Assembly: GCF_047556435.1 (NCBI RefSeq) | Contig: NZ_CP180210.1 | Span: forward strand, 1,798,001-1,862,000 | Direction: 5' to 3' | Origin: Alteromonas sp047556435 | Lineage (GTDB): Bacteria; Pseudomonadota; Gammaproteobacteria; Enterobacterales; Alteromonadaceae | Length of the DNA: 64,000 nucleotides | Shown: positions 51,626-61,066 of the stretch, piece by piece | How positions within the stretch are numbered: the first letter of the stretch is position 1 | Layout: the number at the start of each line of letters is the position of its first letter | The notes under the pieces: generated by a model | The model's database searches: none | The model's input: only the letters and a program-made list of their open reading frames with translations | Told to the model about the DNA's origin: nothing | Program-made: the position numbers and the translations under genes

Positions 51626-52177
51626 ATGAATTCACAAAAAACCTCATGCGGACTTATTATTGTTGATATTCAGGGCAAGCTTGCAGGCTTGGTTAAGGAA
51701 GGGGAAAATCTTCAGGCCCGCGTGCTAACACTTGTTACGTTGTGCCACGCGCAACAGCGTCCGGTTATTCTTTGTGAGCAAATGCCTGAAAAGTTGGGCG
51801 CAACCGTGCCAGCTATTGCCAATGCAGCCGGCTGCGCAACTCGGTTTCAAAAAAGCACTTTTAACGCCATGCTCTGTGCAGACTTCAAAGCTGCTGCGCT
51901 TTCTGAAAAGCAGTGGGCGGTTGCTGGGATCGAGTCGCACATTTGTGTATACCAAACCGTAATGGGATTGCTGAAAGAAGGCATTGATGTGTCGTTGATC
52001 ACCGATGCCGTAGCCAGCCGGCATGCAGGTGACCGCGACGTGGCGATACAAGCCATGCAGGCCGCAGGTGCGAATCTAAAAACCACCGAAATGCAGATTT
52101 ATGAATGGCTTGAACGGGCCGACGACCCTTTATATAAGCAGATGCTGCCTCTGATAAAAGCGTTACCAGCAAATTGA
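51626..52177 (+). CDS. Isochorismatase-fold cysteine hydrolase (YcaC-like)
   Basis: A 183-residue hydrolase with the Asp14 (IIVDIQGK) - Lys76 (FQKSTF) - Cys107 (GIESHICVYQT) triad of the isochorismatase/nicotinamidase superfamily. The short form with DAVASRHAGDRDVAIQAMQAAG resembles YcaC-type members, whose substrates are mostly unknown. It faces away from the glycan cluster, so despite the superfamily name no link to the chorismate-lyase-like protein is implied. Start ATG with AAGGAA upstream. Confidence 0.88.
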   Translation: MNSQKTSCGLIIVDIQGKLAGLVKEGENLQARVLTLVTLCHAQQRPVILCEQMPEKLGATVPAIANAAGCATRFQKSTFNAMLCADFKAAALSEKQWAVAGIESHICVYQTVMGLLKEGIDVSLITDAVASRHAGDRDVAIQAMQAAGANLKTTEMQIYEWLERADDPLYKQMLPLIKALPAN

Positions 52178-52581
52178 TGTCTATGGGAGCCCAAGCCGCC
52201 CGGTATCCCCCATGCTGGCACGTGATGGTTGTTTTTATTGTTTCAGATTCCCTTTAACCCGGCCGCAAGCAGAGAGCGCGACAGGTAGGTTCTTTAAACC
52301 GAAGCGCGATTGGGGCTGCTGCAACCAGGTAACGGAACACAAACTCACACTTCCATGATGGCCCGGAATAGAGCGATATCTAATGACATGTTGCAGTGCA
52401 TTTTACTAAAAGCACAATATTCTTGGCCCTGACAGTAAAAAAATCATGAAAAACTGTCATTATCAGCCTGTTAGGGTAGCCGACTGAAATGTCTGTCGTG
52501 TAAACTATCGGGCTTTATACCACAGTGGACTGCAGCCACCCGGCAGCAGTCTCTCCACGCAAGATGTCAATTGAGGATAAT
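52178..52581. promoter_or_regulatory. pheS upstream region
   Basis: 404 bases. I see no Phe-rich leader peptide like E. coli pheM: the only short frame that stands out is at 52225 and has a single Phe. A weak hairpin GACAGT / ACTGTC spans about 52431-52459. Otherwise nothing recognised; the pheST promoter must be here. Confidence 0.45.
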
Positions 52582-53562
52582 ATGGAGCTCGATTCCATTA
52601 TCAATCAGGCGAAAGGCCAGATTGACGCTGCCGAAGATGCAGCCACACTCGACCAGGTGCGCGTCGAATTCATGGGTAAGAAAGGCAAACTTACCGACAT
52701 GCTGAAAAGCCTTGGCAAACTATCTGCTGAAGAGCGCCCTGCAGCGGGGCAGAAAATTAATCAGGCAAAGCAGCAGATCCAGCAGGCTATTGCCGCCAAA
52801 GGTGACGCCCTGCGTGAAGCCGAAATGAATCAGAAACTGGCAGAAGAAGCGATTGATGTCACGCTGCCAGGTCGCACCGTGTTGCCGGGTAACCTGCATC
52901 CGGTTAGCCGGACTATCGCCCGCATCGAACAATTTTTCTCAGAGCTTGGATTCGCAGTAAAAACTGGTCCGGAAGTGGAAGATGGTTTTCACAATTTTGA
53001 TGCACTGAATATTCCCGCTAACCATCCAGCCCGAGCGGACCACGATACGTTCTATTTTAACCCTGATGTGATGCTGCGCACGCAGACATCAGGCGTACAA
53101 ATTCGCACAATGGAGGCCGAAGCCCCGCCGCTGCGTATTATCTCACCTGGCCGCGTGTACCGTAACGATTACGATCAGACGCACACGCCAATGTTCCACC
53201 AGGTTGAAGGCCTGATGGTTGACAAAAACGTCAGCTTTACTGACTTAAAAGGTATTTTGCACGACTTTCTTCATCACTTTTTTGAAGAATCACTGGAAGT
53301 GCGTTTCCGTCCTTCTTATTTCCCCTTCACAGAGCCTTCTGCGGAAGTGGACGTGATGGGCAAAAACGGTCAGTGGCTGGAGGTGCTCGGGTGTGGCATG
53401 GTTCACCCGAACGTACTGAAAGCGGTGAATATCGATCCTGAAGAATATACTGGCTTTGCCTTTGGTATGGGTGTGGAGCGTTTAACGATGCTGCGTTACG
53501 GGGTAACCGACTTACGCGCATTCTTCGAAAACGATTTACGATTCCTCAAACAGTTCAAATAA
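52582..53562 (+). CDS. pheS: Phenylalanyl-tRNA synthetase alpha subunit
   Basis: Catalytic subunit of the alpha2-beta2 enzyme. I chose ATG 52582 (MELDSIINQAKGQI) behind TTGAGGATAAT; a start at 52525 would add 19 residues without ribosome site. 326 residues. Coiled-coil N-domain (1-85), then the class II core with HPARADHDTFYF, TQTSGVQIRTME, RVYRNDYDQTHTPMFHQVEG (motif 2) and GFAFGMGVERLTMLRYG (motif 3). Separated from pheT by 13 bases. Confidence 0.97.
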   Translation: MELDSIINQAKGQIDAAEDAATLDQVRVEFMGKKGKLTDMLKSLGKLSAEERPAAGQKINQAKQQIQQAIAAKGDALREAEMNQKLAEEAIDVTLPGRTVLPGNLHPVSRTIARIEQFFSELGFAVKTGPEVEDGFHNFDALNIPANHPARADHDTFYFNPDVMLRTQTSGVQIRTMEAEAPPLRIISPGRVYRNDYDQTHTPMFHQVEGLMVDKNVSFTDLKGILHDFLHHFFEESLEVRFRPSYFPFTEPSAEVDVMGKNGQWLEVLGCGMVHPNVLKAVNIDPEEYTGFAFGMGVERLTMLRYGVTDLRAFFENDLRFLKQFK

Positions 53563-53575
53563 GGCAGTAGTTAGC

Positions 53576-55960
53576 ATGAAAATTAGTGAAAAATGGTTAA
53601 GAGAGTGGGTTAATCCATCGCTGTCCACCAATGAACTGTCTGAGCAACTGAGTATGGCAGGTCTGGAAGTGGACGGGGCAGAACCTGTCGCCGGCGATTT
53701 TACCGGTGTGCTGGTAGGAGAAGTCGTAGAGTGCGGCCAGCACCCGAATGCCGACAAACTGCGTGTGACCAAAGTCAGCGTGGGCGGCGAAGAGTTACTG
53801 GATATTGTATGTGGTGCGCCAAACTGCCGACAGGGTATCAAAGTGGCTGTCGCTGTGGTTGGCGCGGTATTACCCGGCAACTTCAAAATCAAGAAAGCCA
53901 AGTTACGCGGCGAGCCATCAATGGGGATGTTGTGTAGCTTCTCTGAGCTGGGGATCAGCGATGACCATGATGGGATTATAGAACTGCCCCAGGACGCACC
54001 AATTGGCAAAGATCTTCGTGATTACCTTAACCTGGACGATGCCAGCATCGAAATCGATTTAACACCAAACCGCGCTGACTGTCTTGGCGTGCGCGGGATT
54101 GCCCGTGAGGTTGGTGTTCTGAACAACCTTGATGTATGCGAGCCTGCAATTGAAGAGGTTGCTGCACAGTCAGATGAGAAGCGCAATGTGACGCTTTCTG
54201 CACCTGACGCTTGTCCGCGTTATTTAGGGCGGGTGGTAAACGGTGTAAACGTGAAAGCGGAATCGCCGTTATGGCTGAAAGAAAAACTGCGTCGAAGCGG
54301 CATCCGCAGCATCGACCCGATTGTCGATGTGACCAACTTTGTGTTGCTTGAACTTGGCCAGCCCATGCACGCATTCAATCTGAATGCTATTGATGGCGGC
54401 ATCAATGTGCGCATGGCGGAGCAGGGCGAAGAAATTACTCTTTTGGATGAAAGCACAGTCGAGCTTAACAGCAATACGCTGGTTATCGCAGATGACAACA
54501 AAGCATTGGCCATGGCGGGTGTATTCGGCGGTTTGCATTCCGGTGTCACACAGGAAACCACAGGCATTCTGCTTGAAAGTGCCTTTTTCGCACCAGACGC
54601 GATGATGGGCCGCGCGCGCCAATATGGTTTGCATACGGATGCCTCACACCGTTACGAGCGTGGTGTGGACCCACAACTACAGCGTAAAGCGATGGAGCGC
54701 GCCACCGAGTTGGTGATAGAGATTTGTGGTGGTAAACCAGGCCCTGTCGTTGAAGCGGTGGACGAAGCCAAATTGCCTACATCTGCAACCGTGACGCTAC
54801 GCAAAGAGAGATTGCATAATGTCCTGGGCATAGCGATTGATGATGCAAAAGTCACTGAAATTTTGCGCCGTCTGGGCATGGATGTAGAACAAACAGATGC
54901 AGGCTGGAAAGCCGATGCACCCAGCTATCGTTTTGATATTGCCATTGAAGAAGATTTAATTGAAGAAGTGGCGCGAGTCTATGGCTATAACAACATTCCG
55001 AATGTTGCGCCTAAGGCCACTCTTAGCATGCTACCGGCAAACGAAGCTGAACTTTCATTAAGTACTTTCAAGGCATTAATGGTGGATCGCGGTTTCACCG
55101 AAGCCATCACTTATTCCTTTATCGATCCAAAAGTGCAGGACGCATTATTCCCTGAGCAAAAATCACTGGTGTTACCACATCCGATTTCTTCAGACATGTC
55201 GGTGATGCGGGTGTCGCTGTGGCCCGGTCTGCTGGGAGCGGCAGCCTACAACCAAAAGCGTCAGCAATCCCGTATCCGGATGTTTGAAACCGGACTACGT
55301 TTTATCGCTGATGCTGAGGCGCCAAGTGGTGTATCTCAGCAACCTGTTATTGGCGGTATTCTGGCCGGACGTCGCATGGACGAACATTGGAATGGCAACG
55401 ATGAACAAGTTGACTTCTTTGATGTCAAAGGCGAGGTTGAGGCATTATTGGCGTTAACGGGCAGAACCGACATAACGTTTGAAAGTGCCACACATACTGC
55501 ACTGCATCCGGGAATGACGGCGAAAGTCTTACTGGGTGGAAAAGAAGTGGGCTTGTTAGGGGCTGTACACCCGCAATATACTAAATTACTTGGAGTTTCT
55601 GGTCGTCCGTTTCTGTTTGAGCTTGATCTTACGGCGATATCAGGGCGTAAACTTCCTGAAGCTGTACCTGTTTCTAAGTACCCGGCAAACCGCAGAGACA
55701 TTGCGATCACGGTGAAAGATGAGGTCAGCGTAGGCAGCCTTCTTTCTTATGTAGAAAAAGTTGGCGTAAATCAACTAGTTGGCCTAAACTTGTTCGACGT
55801 GTATAAAGGTAAGGGAATTGAGCCCGGTTATAAGAGCCTGGCGATATCACTTACCCTTCAGGATCCGGAAAAAACCCTGGAAGAAGCTGAGATTCAGCAT
55901 GCTGTAGATACTGTGGTTAAAAGTCTGGAAACCAAATTTGGGGCAGCGTTAAGAGAGTAA
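53576..55960 (+). CDS. pheT: Phenylalanyl-tRNA synthetase beta subunit
   Basis: 794 residues, the usual length. N-terminal MKISEKWLREWVNPSLST, a tRNA-binding (EMAP/OB) domain about 40-150 with GVLVGEVVECGQHPNADKL, the B3/B4 editing domain, B5 with LRRLGMDVEQ, a core-like domain with EEDLIEEVARVYGYNNIP, and the C-terminal anticodon-binding FDX domain with SKYPANRRDIAITV. It ends three bases before ihfA. Confidence 0.98.
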   Translation: MKISEKWLREWVNPSLSTNELSEQLSMAGLEVDGAEPVAGDFTGVLVGEVVECGQHPNADKLRVTKVSVGGEELLDIVCGAPNCRQGIKVAVAVVGAVLPGNFKIKKAKLRGEPSMGMLCSFSELGISDDHDGIIELPQDAPIGKDLRDYLNLDDASIEIDLTPNRADCLGVRGIAREVGVLNNLDVCEPAIEEVAAQSDEKRNVTLSAPDACPRYLGRVVNGVNVKAESPLWLKEKLRRSGIRSIDPIVDVTNFVLLELGQPMHAFNLNAIDGGINVRMAEQGEEITLLDESTVELNSNTLVIADDNKALAMAGVFGGLHSGVTQETTGILLESAFFAPDAMMGRARQYGLHTDASHRYERGVDPQLQRKAMERATELVIEICGGKPGPVVEAVDEAKLPTSATVTLRKERLHNVLGIAIDDAKVTEILRRLGMDVEQTDAGWKADAPSYRFDIAIEEDLIEEVARVYGYNNIPNVAPKATLSMLPANEAELSLSTFKALMVDRGFTEAITYSFIDPKVQDALFPEQKSLVLPHPISSDMSVMRVSLWPGLLGAAAYNQKRQQSRIRMFETGLRFIADAEAPSGVSQQPVIGGILAGRRMDEHWNGNDEQVDFFDVKGEVEALLALTGRTDITFESATHTALHPGMTAKVLLGGKEVGLLGAVHPQYTKLLGVSGRPFLFELDLTAISGRKLPEAVPVSKYPANRRDIAITVKDEVSVGSLLSYVEKVGVNQLVGLNLFDVYKGKGIEPGYKSLAISLTLQDPEKTLEEAEIQHAVDTVVKSLETKFGAALRE

Positions 55961-55963
55961 ACT

Positions 55964-56260
55964 ATGGCACTAACCAAAGCCGAGATGGCTGAACACTTAT
56001 TCGAAAAACTGGGTATTAATAAAAGAGACGCAAAGGATCTGGTTGAAATGTTCTTTGAGGAAATCAAAGGCGCCCTGGAGTCCGGAGAACAAGTGAAACT
56101 GTCGGGTTTTGGTAATTTTGACCTGCGGGATAAAAATGAACGACCAGGAAGAAATCCGAAAACCGGCGAAGATATTCCTATCAAGGCGCGCCGGGTGGTG
56201 ACATTCCGTCCGGGTCAAAAGTTGAAAAGCCGGGTGGAAAACTCCAAGCCCACGGATTGA
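55964..56260 (+). CDS. ihfA: Integration host factor alpha subunit
   Basis: 98 residues; DNA-bending histone-like protein that pairs with IHF-beta. MALTKAEMAEHLFEKLGINKRDAKDLVE, GEQVKLSGFGNFDLRDKNERPGR and the intercalating-Pro arm RNPKTGEDIPI are all conserved. It follows pheT as in most gammaproteobacteria, confirming the right half of the thrS-ihfA locus. Confidence 0.98.
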   Translation: MALTKAEMAEHLFEKLGINKRDAKDLVEMFFEEIKGALESGEQVKLSGFGNFDLRDKNERPGRNPKTGEDIPIKARRVVTFRPGQKLKSRVENSKPTD

Positions 56261-56282
56261 TTTACCTCGGTTAGTTACGCGT

Positions 56283-56313
56283 AAAGCGCGGACGTGCACA
56301 GCGTCCGCGCTTT
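56283..56313. terminator. Intrinsic terminator after ihfA
   Basis: 12-bp stem AAAGCGCGGACG / CGTCCGCGCTTT with a 7-base loop, followed by TTTCTGATTT on the plus strand. Could also serve the convergent DUF2785 gene. Confidence 0.88.
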
Positions 56314-56361
56314 CTGATTTGTTTGGCATTACGCGTTTTTTTCTGTCGCTAGCATCCCTGG

Positions 56362-57276
56362 CTAGCGAATGCTTCTTGCAATCTTTGCGATTTCCGGTGT
56401 TAACGTTTCAAGGCGCGTATCATTCTGATACACAGTCTGTGTAACCAGGCTCGTAAAGAATGCGCGCTTATTATGCAGATAGTTCAAACCAGCCCGGCTT
56501 TGATAGGTGTCAGTCCAGTTCGGATAGCGTGGTGCAGAATTGCCGTGCTCACGCATTATGTCTTTCCAGTCATTTACATTCACTTCTTCACGCAGCATCA
56601 GGTAGGCGATGGCTCGCGCCATGCGGTAAGGTTCTCCATCGGTCAGCGCCGGGGCGTTCTGCGGTGAGATGTGCTGCAGCAACACAGATGCAGACTGCTT
56701 TATCTGGGAGTGGGTTAATGCAGGGTTCAGCGCCAGTTGTAAAATGACATCTGCCGCGTGGGCCAGACCATGTCGCCAGCCAACCTGTTCACTAAAACCG
56801 CGATAATCTGTTTGTTTATCCAAATAGGATGAGACCGTGTCAATAGCCTGCTGACGGTGTGCGTTTGTGAATACGGGAAAAATACGATCTGTGCGTATGA
56901 CCTCGCTATAAACCAGAAGGGCGAAGGGCAAAAAAACCTTGTGAGGATCGTTAACATGGGTTGCGATATCCGTTGAAAGGCGCTCGAACAGTGCCAGCAA
57001 TATCGGCTGAGATGGCGTAGCCTGACGAAGCAACACGGAAAACCCCTGATAGCCGATGTCATCTCTTAGTGTTGGATCAGGTGAGGCCAGACAGGCATAT
57101 AGGCGGTTCACCAGTTCCGTAGTCTCAGCCTCTGACTCAGCGAACGCTGTGGAAATGTATTGCTGCCAGCGCTGTTCGTCAAAGTCCTGGCTGACGCAGT
57201 ACTTGTGATCCGGTACGGCTGAAACGCTAAAGCTTGTAAGCAAGAACACCAACGCAATAAAGTGAAACTGGCGCAT
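56362..57276 (-). CDS. DUF2785 family protein, exported
   Basis: 304 residues with a signal peptide (MRQFHFIALVFLLTSFSVSA, cleavage after VSA). The mature protein is helical and carries DUF2785 features: LRDDIGYQGFSVLL and a late GWRHGLAHAADVILQLALNP. Function unknown; most DUF2785 proteins are cytosolic, so the export signal is noteworthy. Convergent with ihfA. Confidence 0.8.
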   Translation of the reverse strand: MRQFHFIALVFLLTSFSVSAVPDHKYCVSQDFDEQRWQQYISTAFAESEAETTELVNRLYACLASPDPTLRDDIGYQGFSVLLRQATPSQPILLALFERLSTDIATHVNDPHKVFLPFALLVYSEVIRTDRIFPVFTNAHRQQAIDTVSSYLDKQTDYRGFSEQVGWRHGLAHAADVILQLALNPALTHSQIKQSASVLLQHISPQNAPALTDGEPYRMARAIAYLMLREEVNVNDWKDIMREHGNSAPRYPNWTDTYQSRAGLNYLHNKRAFFTSLVTQTVYQNDTRLETLTPEIAKIARSIR

Positions 57277-57644
57277 AATAAACTCATTGAAACGAAATAA
57301 TAAACAGCATTGCAGATATACAGAGTGATTGCACCGTAATTACGATTAAATGCTGGCATTTCGTTTTAGTCACCGGGGCAGAAAAACCGATTATGGTGCG
57401 TTCTTACAGACAATGCTGGCGTCGTTCAGGTGAAAATGGTGGTGTGAGTGGCGCGCCAGGTTCTGGCGTCCTGCGGTGTGTCAGATAGCTCTGATATGAC
57501 TTGTCGGTCAGCTAAGCTTTTGCGACGACAAGGGCCGGTTTCCCGACGCGTTTGATATGGTATCCTTATCACGCATAAGCCGCAGTATGACTGAGCTTCA
57601 TATTGACGGCTTTCAATTTTATCAAAAACCTTTACGGGAGAGTT
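57277..57644. other. Intergenic region before the membrane-anchored protein gene
   Basis: 368 bases with divergent promoters presumably at either end. No gene, hairpin or repeat strong enough to report; a long minus-strand frame that enters from the neighbouring gene has no coding character. Confidence 0.4.
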
Positions 57645-58223
57645 ATGAAAGGGGTCATTGCCGTTCTTGTGGTTGTTGCGCTGGCAGTTGCAGGCTGGTT
57701 TATCTATTTGTCGCAGAATTCTTCCAGTGAGGAAAATACACAGGTGCCGGTTATTACGGTGATGGAAATTTTGCATGCATCCGACCTGCAGGAAGGCATT
57801 AAGGATGCAGTTAGCGAGAACGACCAGCAAGCGATCAACGACTGGTTAGACAAAGCTCGCCACGTCGGTGAACAAGCCGCCCTTTCTGACAGTGACACCG
57901 CCTACCTGGCCTCTGAGCAGGCAAGAGAATACGTCATTTTTAACGCGAAGCGGGCATTATTTAACGAGAAATTCGAAACCCGCTATCTGAATTTACGTGG
58001 CATAGATGATCTCAAGCAAGCCTACCCGGAGGCACGGGATCTGTTCCCACGAGCGGAAACGCTGCTGCAGAAACGTGATGACATTATCGAGCGAATTGCA
58101 CAGACGCTGGCAGGCACAGAGGCACCAGATGAGGAGCATATCCGTGAAGCGCAAACGATGTGGAAAGCACGTTACCTTGAGCGACAGCAGGAACCGCCAG
58201 CGTCTGACACAGATGCCGGGTAG
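57645..58223 (+). CDS. Membrane-anchored protein of unknown function
   Basis: 192 residues. I chose ATG 57645 (MKGVIAVLVVVALAVAGWFI), with GGGAG upstream, so the single membrane segment (3-21) is N-terminal. The rest is hydrophilic and mostly helical, acidic at the start, with DDLKQAYPEARDLFPRAETLLQKRDDIIERIAQTL in pieces suggesting a coiled coil; the C-terminus is a disordered Pro/Ala/Asp tail. No family recognised. It converges with ybaK. Confidence 0.75.
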   Translation: MKGVIAVLVVVALAVAGWFIYLSQNSSSEENTQVPVITVMEILHASDLQEGIKDAVSENDQQAINDWLDKARHVGEQAALSDSDTAYLASEQAREYVIFNAKRALFNEKFETRYLNLRGIDDLKQAYPEARDLFPRAETLLQKRDDIIERIAQTLAGTEAPDEEHIREAQTMWKARYLERQQEPPASDTDAG

Positions 58224-58226
58224 GGA

Positions 58227-58697
58227 TTAGGTTTCGGTTACCGGTGCCGCTTTCGCTTTGGACAATGACATCAGATCCTGGGGGCTTATCGCAATTTCGA
58301 GTCCCCTTCGCCCCCCGCTGACGTAACATACCGTATAGCCTACTGCACTGACATCTATCACTGTCGTTAGTTGTTTTTTCTGACCCAACGGACTGACACC
58401 TCCCATGATATAACCGGTTGCCGCGGTCACCTTAGCCGGATCAGCCATTGTCGCTTTTTTAACACCGCATGCTTTTGCCATTTTTTTCAGACTTAGCCTT
58501 GCAGTCACTGGGATCAGAGCCACTGCTAGACTGCCATTATCCAGCTCAGTCACCAGTGTTTTGAATACCTGTGAGGCTGGCAGTGAAAGCTTTTCAACGG
58601 CTTCCATCCCGAACGCCTGGCAACTGGCGTCATGGTGATACTCAAGAAGTTCGAACGTCACCCGACGTTTGTTTAGCAGCGTTACTGCCGGCGTCAT
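58227..58697 (-). CDS. ybaK: Cys-tRNA(Pro) deacylase YbaK
   Basis: 156-residue trans-editing enzyme removing Cys from mischarged tRNA-Pro. Catalytic Lys46 (VFKTLV) is at the same number as in E. coli, and GGVSPLGQKK (98-107) forms the substrate loop. Length normal. Overlaps the penicillin-acylase-family gene by four bases (ATGA), so is co-translated with it. Confidence 0.93.
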   Translation of the reverse strand: MTPAVTLLNKRRVTFELLEYHHDASCQAFGMEAVEKLSLPASQVFKTLVTELDNGSLAVALIPVTARLSLKKMAKACGVKKATMADPAKVTAATGYIMGGVSPLGQKKQLTTVIDVSAVGYTVCYVSGGRRGLEIAISPQDLMSLSKAKAAPVTET

Positions 58698-60994
58698 TGG
58701 TTCTCCTTCGGACTGAACGTACGGATATATTGTGCATCTCCGGGAAGGAGTGGCGTTGATTGGCCTGCGGTATATTCTTCAAAACCTGCCCGATAATAAG
58801 GAGACAGGGGATGCCCTGACTGACCACCCGGTAATGTGAGGATCGCCTTGTCCAAAGCGCCGGGACGAACAAAAAAGCGTTCGGAAGCCCCAAAGGCAGG
58901 TGCCTGCACAGCTGGCATGTAGCTGTCACCAAAACCTGCGGTCACGTTCATGTTCAGCATGTCTCCGAGTAACGGGATTTGGCCGGAAAATGGATGTCTG
59001 ATGCGAAGAGCGTTGACATTACCCCACGTCGCGTTTTCCAGTGTATTATCCGGGCTCTCTTCTTCCAGTATCCGTGGTTTAGCGTTTTGGTATGCCTGGA
59101 GCATAAAGTGTTGCCAGGTAGTTGCACTGTTGGGTAACCAACTGTCCGGCTGTTGGCGAAGCAGCTGCCATAACGCCGGCTCTACACCACGAAGCAGCGG
59201 CCCCACTGGTGTTCCCTGCTTTTCCAGCACGGAGAGAACCGGAGACAGCAAATCTTGCATGACCTGAGAGCGAAACCGGCGCACTAAGGTGTAACCAACA
59301 GAGTCCGGACAGGCGCAGGCTCCCCAGTTCTCAAGCAACGATATGTCTTTGGCAAATTCGCCACGGTTTGCCTGTATTGTGGTAAGGAGCAAGCGATGCC
59401 ATGGCATCAAAAAGCGGGCTTCATTATCCAGTTGAATGCGGTAAAAGTCCTGCTCGCTGAATGTCTCTCTGTCCAGCAGCCGGTCCCGGATTTGCACCGC
59501 ACGTGCGCCAAGCGCATATCCGCCATCGCCAAAGCGGGGTAAATCATTGGCAGCGATGACTCTGGCATTCGCGGTCCATAACCGGCCCAGTGGCGGATTC
59601 ATAACCACAGGAACATCGGATTCAGAAGTCGCCCATTTTTCATCAACCATATCAGGTGTAATGGCGGTGTTACTGGGCAGGGTTCTACCTGACACCGCTC
59701 CAGCGGGTGTCCAGGCAAGATTGCCCGCCGTGTCTACAGCAACCATATTCTGTACTGGCATCCCCATGGTCGGAGCGATTTCAACAGCAGACTCAACCTG
59801 CTTCGCCAGATCCAGATCCATTACCCTCAGGTTGACCGCATATGGCTGATGCGCGACCCATTGCAATGCATACTGCTGGTTATTGAGGCTTCTTACCGGA
59901 CCCCATTCACTCATCGTAATCGAATAGGGTTCCTGGGTATCGGAAAGTGCGATCGGGCTGTTAATGGTCTGCGTGGGCGCATCTTTTGGCAACCGTATCC
60001 AGTCAACATTATCCAGGTTTGCATTGGTAAAACCCCACGCGATATGACCATTTGTACCTACCACGACACCGGGAAGACCTGGCAGCGATACGCCGGTAAT
60101 GCTGACGTTTTCGCCGTCTCTGTAATACCGTAATTGTGTGCGGTACCAGATAATGGGGACCCGTAACCCCAAGTGCATATCGTTGGCCAGCATGGCGCCA
60201 TTGCCGGTAGTAAGCTCACCGCTGACAGCCCAGTTATTGCTGCCAATATCCCACGGGGGACGGGATACCATCGCAGTGGATTGCTGTCTAATGGCATCGG
60301 GCAGGGTAGGGATTTCCGCTCTGCCTATGGGCACACGGCTACCATCCAGTGCCGCCTGATATTGCGAAGGCTGGGTCAGAAAGCGAAGCATATCCATGCC
60401 GAACGTATCTTTTAGCGCAGTGCGGGCAAGATCCAAATCAACCTGACCAAGCTGTAAATCCATGTACATGCTGTACACTACCAGAATACTGTCACTGGGC
60501 TGCCAGGCACGGGGTTCAAATCCGGTGACGAGGTACTCGAACGGAAGTGCCGACATCTCCGCAATGGCAGCATTCACTCCCTTTGCGTATTGTTCAAGTA
60601 ACTGTTTCTGATAGACCGGGAGTTGGTCAAAAGTATCTGTGGCGCGCGTGCCAAATTGGTGAAAGCGCGCTCGCTTATCAACGTCGACGGCCATGCTGCC
60701 AACCCACTCAGATAATTCGCCAGATGCCGCCCGGCGTTGCAAATCCATTTGAAACAAGCGGTCCTGTGCGTGCGCAAATCCCAGTGCATAGGCTGCATCA
60801 ACCCGGTTGTCAGCAGTAATTATCGCCTGTCCCATGGCATCGCGACTCAGCGTGACTTTGGCACTGACGGCTGTAGTCGTGGTGTCGCCGGTTAACTCCG
60901 GCAAACTCATACGTAGTATGCTGTAAGCCACTATGCCTGCGATACAGACAAGCGCAATAGCGCTTAAAACCAACCACTTAATCCAATTTAGCAC
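58694..60994 (-). CDS. Penicillin acylase family amidohydrolase
   Basis: Ntn-hydrolase of 766 residues, starting at GTG 60994 with GGAG eight bases upstream. N-terminal anchor (about 7-28) for export, alpha chain with AYALGFAHAQDRLFQMDLQRR, a spacer, and nucleophile Ser252 at DIGSNNWAVSG where self-cleavage gives the beta chain. Family members hydrolyse N-acyl-homoserine lactones, penicillins or other amides in the periplasm; substrate not decidable. It diverges from nagZ. Confidence 0.9.
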   Translation of the reverse strand: MLNWIKWLVLSAIALVCIAGIVAYSILRMSLPELTGDTTTTAVSAKVTLSRDAMGQAIITADNRVDAAYALGFAHAQDRLFQMDLQRRAASGELSEWVGSMAVDVDKRARFHQFGTRATDTFDQLPVYQKQLLEQYAKGVNAAIAEMSALPFEYLVTGFEPRAWQPSDSILVVYSMYMDLQLGQVDLDLARTALKDTFGMDMLRFLTQPSQYQAALDGSRVPIGRAEIPTLPDAIRQQSTAMVSRPPWDIGSNNWAVSGELTTGNGAMLANDMHLGLRVPIIWYRTQLRYYRDGENVSITGVSLPGLPGVVVGTNGHIAWGFTNANLDNVDWIRLPKDAPTQTINSPIALSDTQEPYSITMSEWGPVRSLNNQQYALQWVAHQPYAVNLRVMDLDLAKQVESAVEIAPTMGMPVQNMVAVDTAGNLAWTPAGAVSGRTLPSNTAITPDMVDEKWATSESDVPVVMNPPLGRLWTANARVIAANDLPRFGDGGYALGARAVQIRDRLLDRETFSEQDFYRIQLDNEARFLMPWHRLLLTTIQANRGEFAKDISLLENWGACACPDSVGYTLVRRFRSQVMQDLLSPVLSVLEKQGTPVGPLLRGVEPALWQLLRQQPDSWLPNSATTWQHFMLQAYQNAKPRILEEESPDNTLENATWGNVNALRIRHPFSGQIPLLGDMLNMNVTAGFGDSYMPAVQAPAFGASERFFVRPGALDKAILTLPGGQSGHPLSPYYRAGFEEYTAGQSTPLLPGDAQYIRTFSPKENQ

Positions 60995-61066
60995 GTGTAT
61001 TACTCCGCTTTTTTTTCTATCCTACCTATTCTCAATGACGAATAGAAGACAGGAAGCGAGACTACG

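Noticed and set aside
52225..52257. Short frame as a pheM-like leader peptide of pheS
   Set aside because: Contains only one Phe codon and is not followed by a terminator-type hairpin.
57426..57830. 134-codon minus-strand open frame overlapping the unknown membrane protein
   Set aside because: Antisense to a gene with a clear ribosome site and membrane segment; no family features.
60505..60535. GGTTCAAATCC-like sequence resembling a tRNA T-arm
   Set aside because: Lies inside the penicillin-acylase-family gene with no acceptor or anticodon stems around it.
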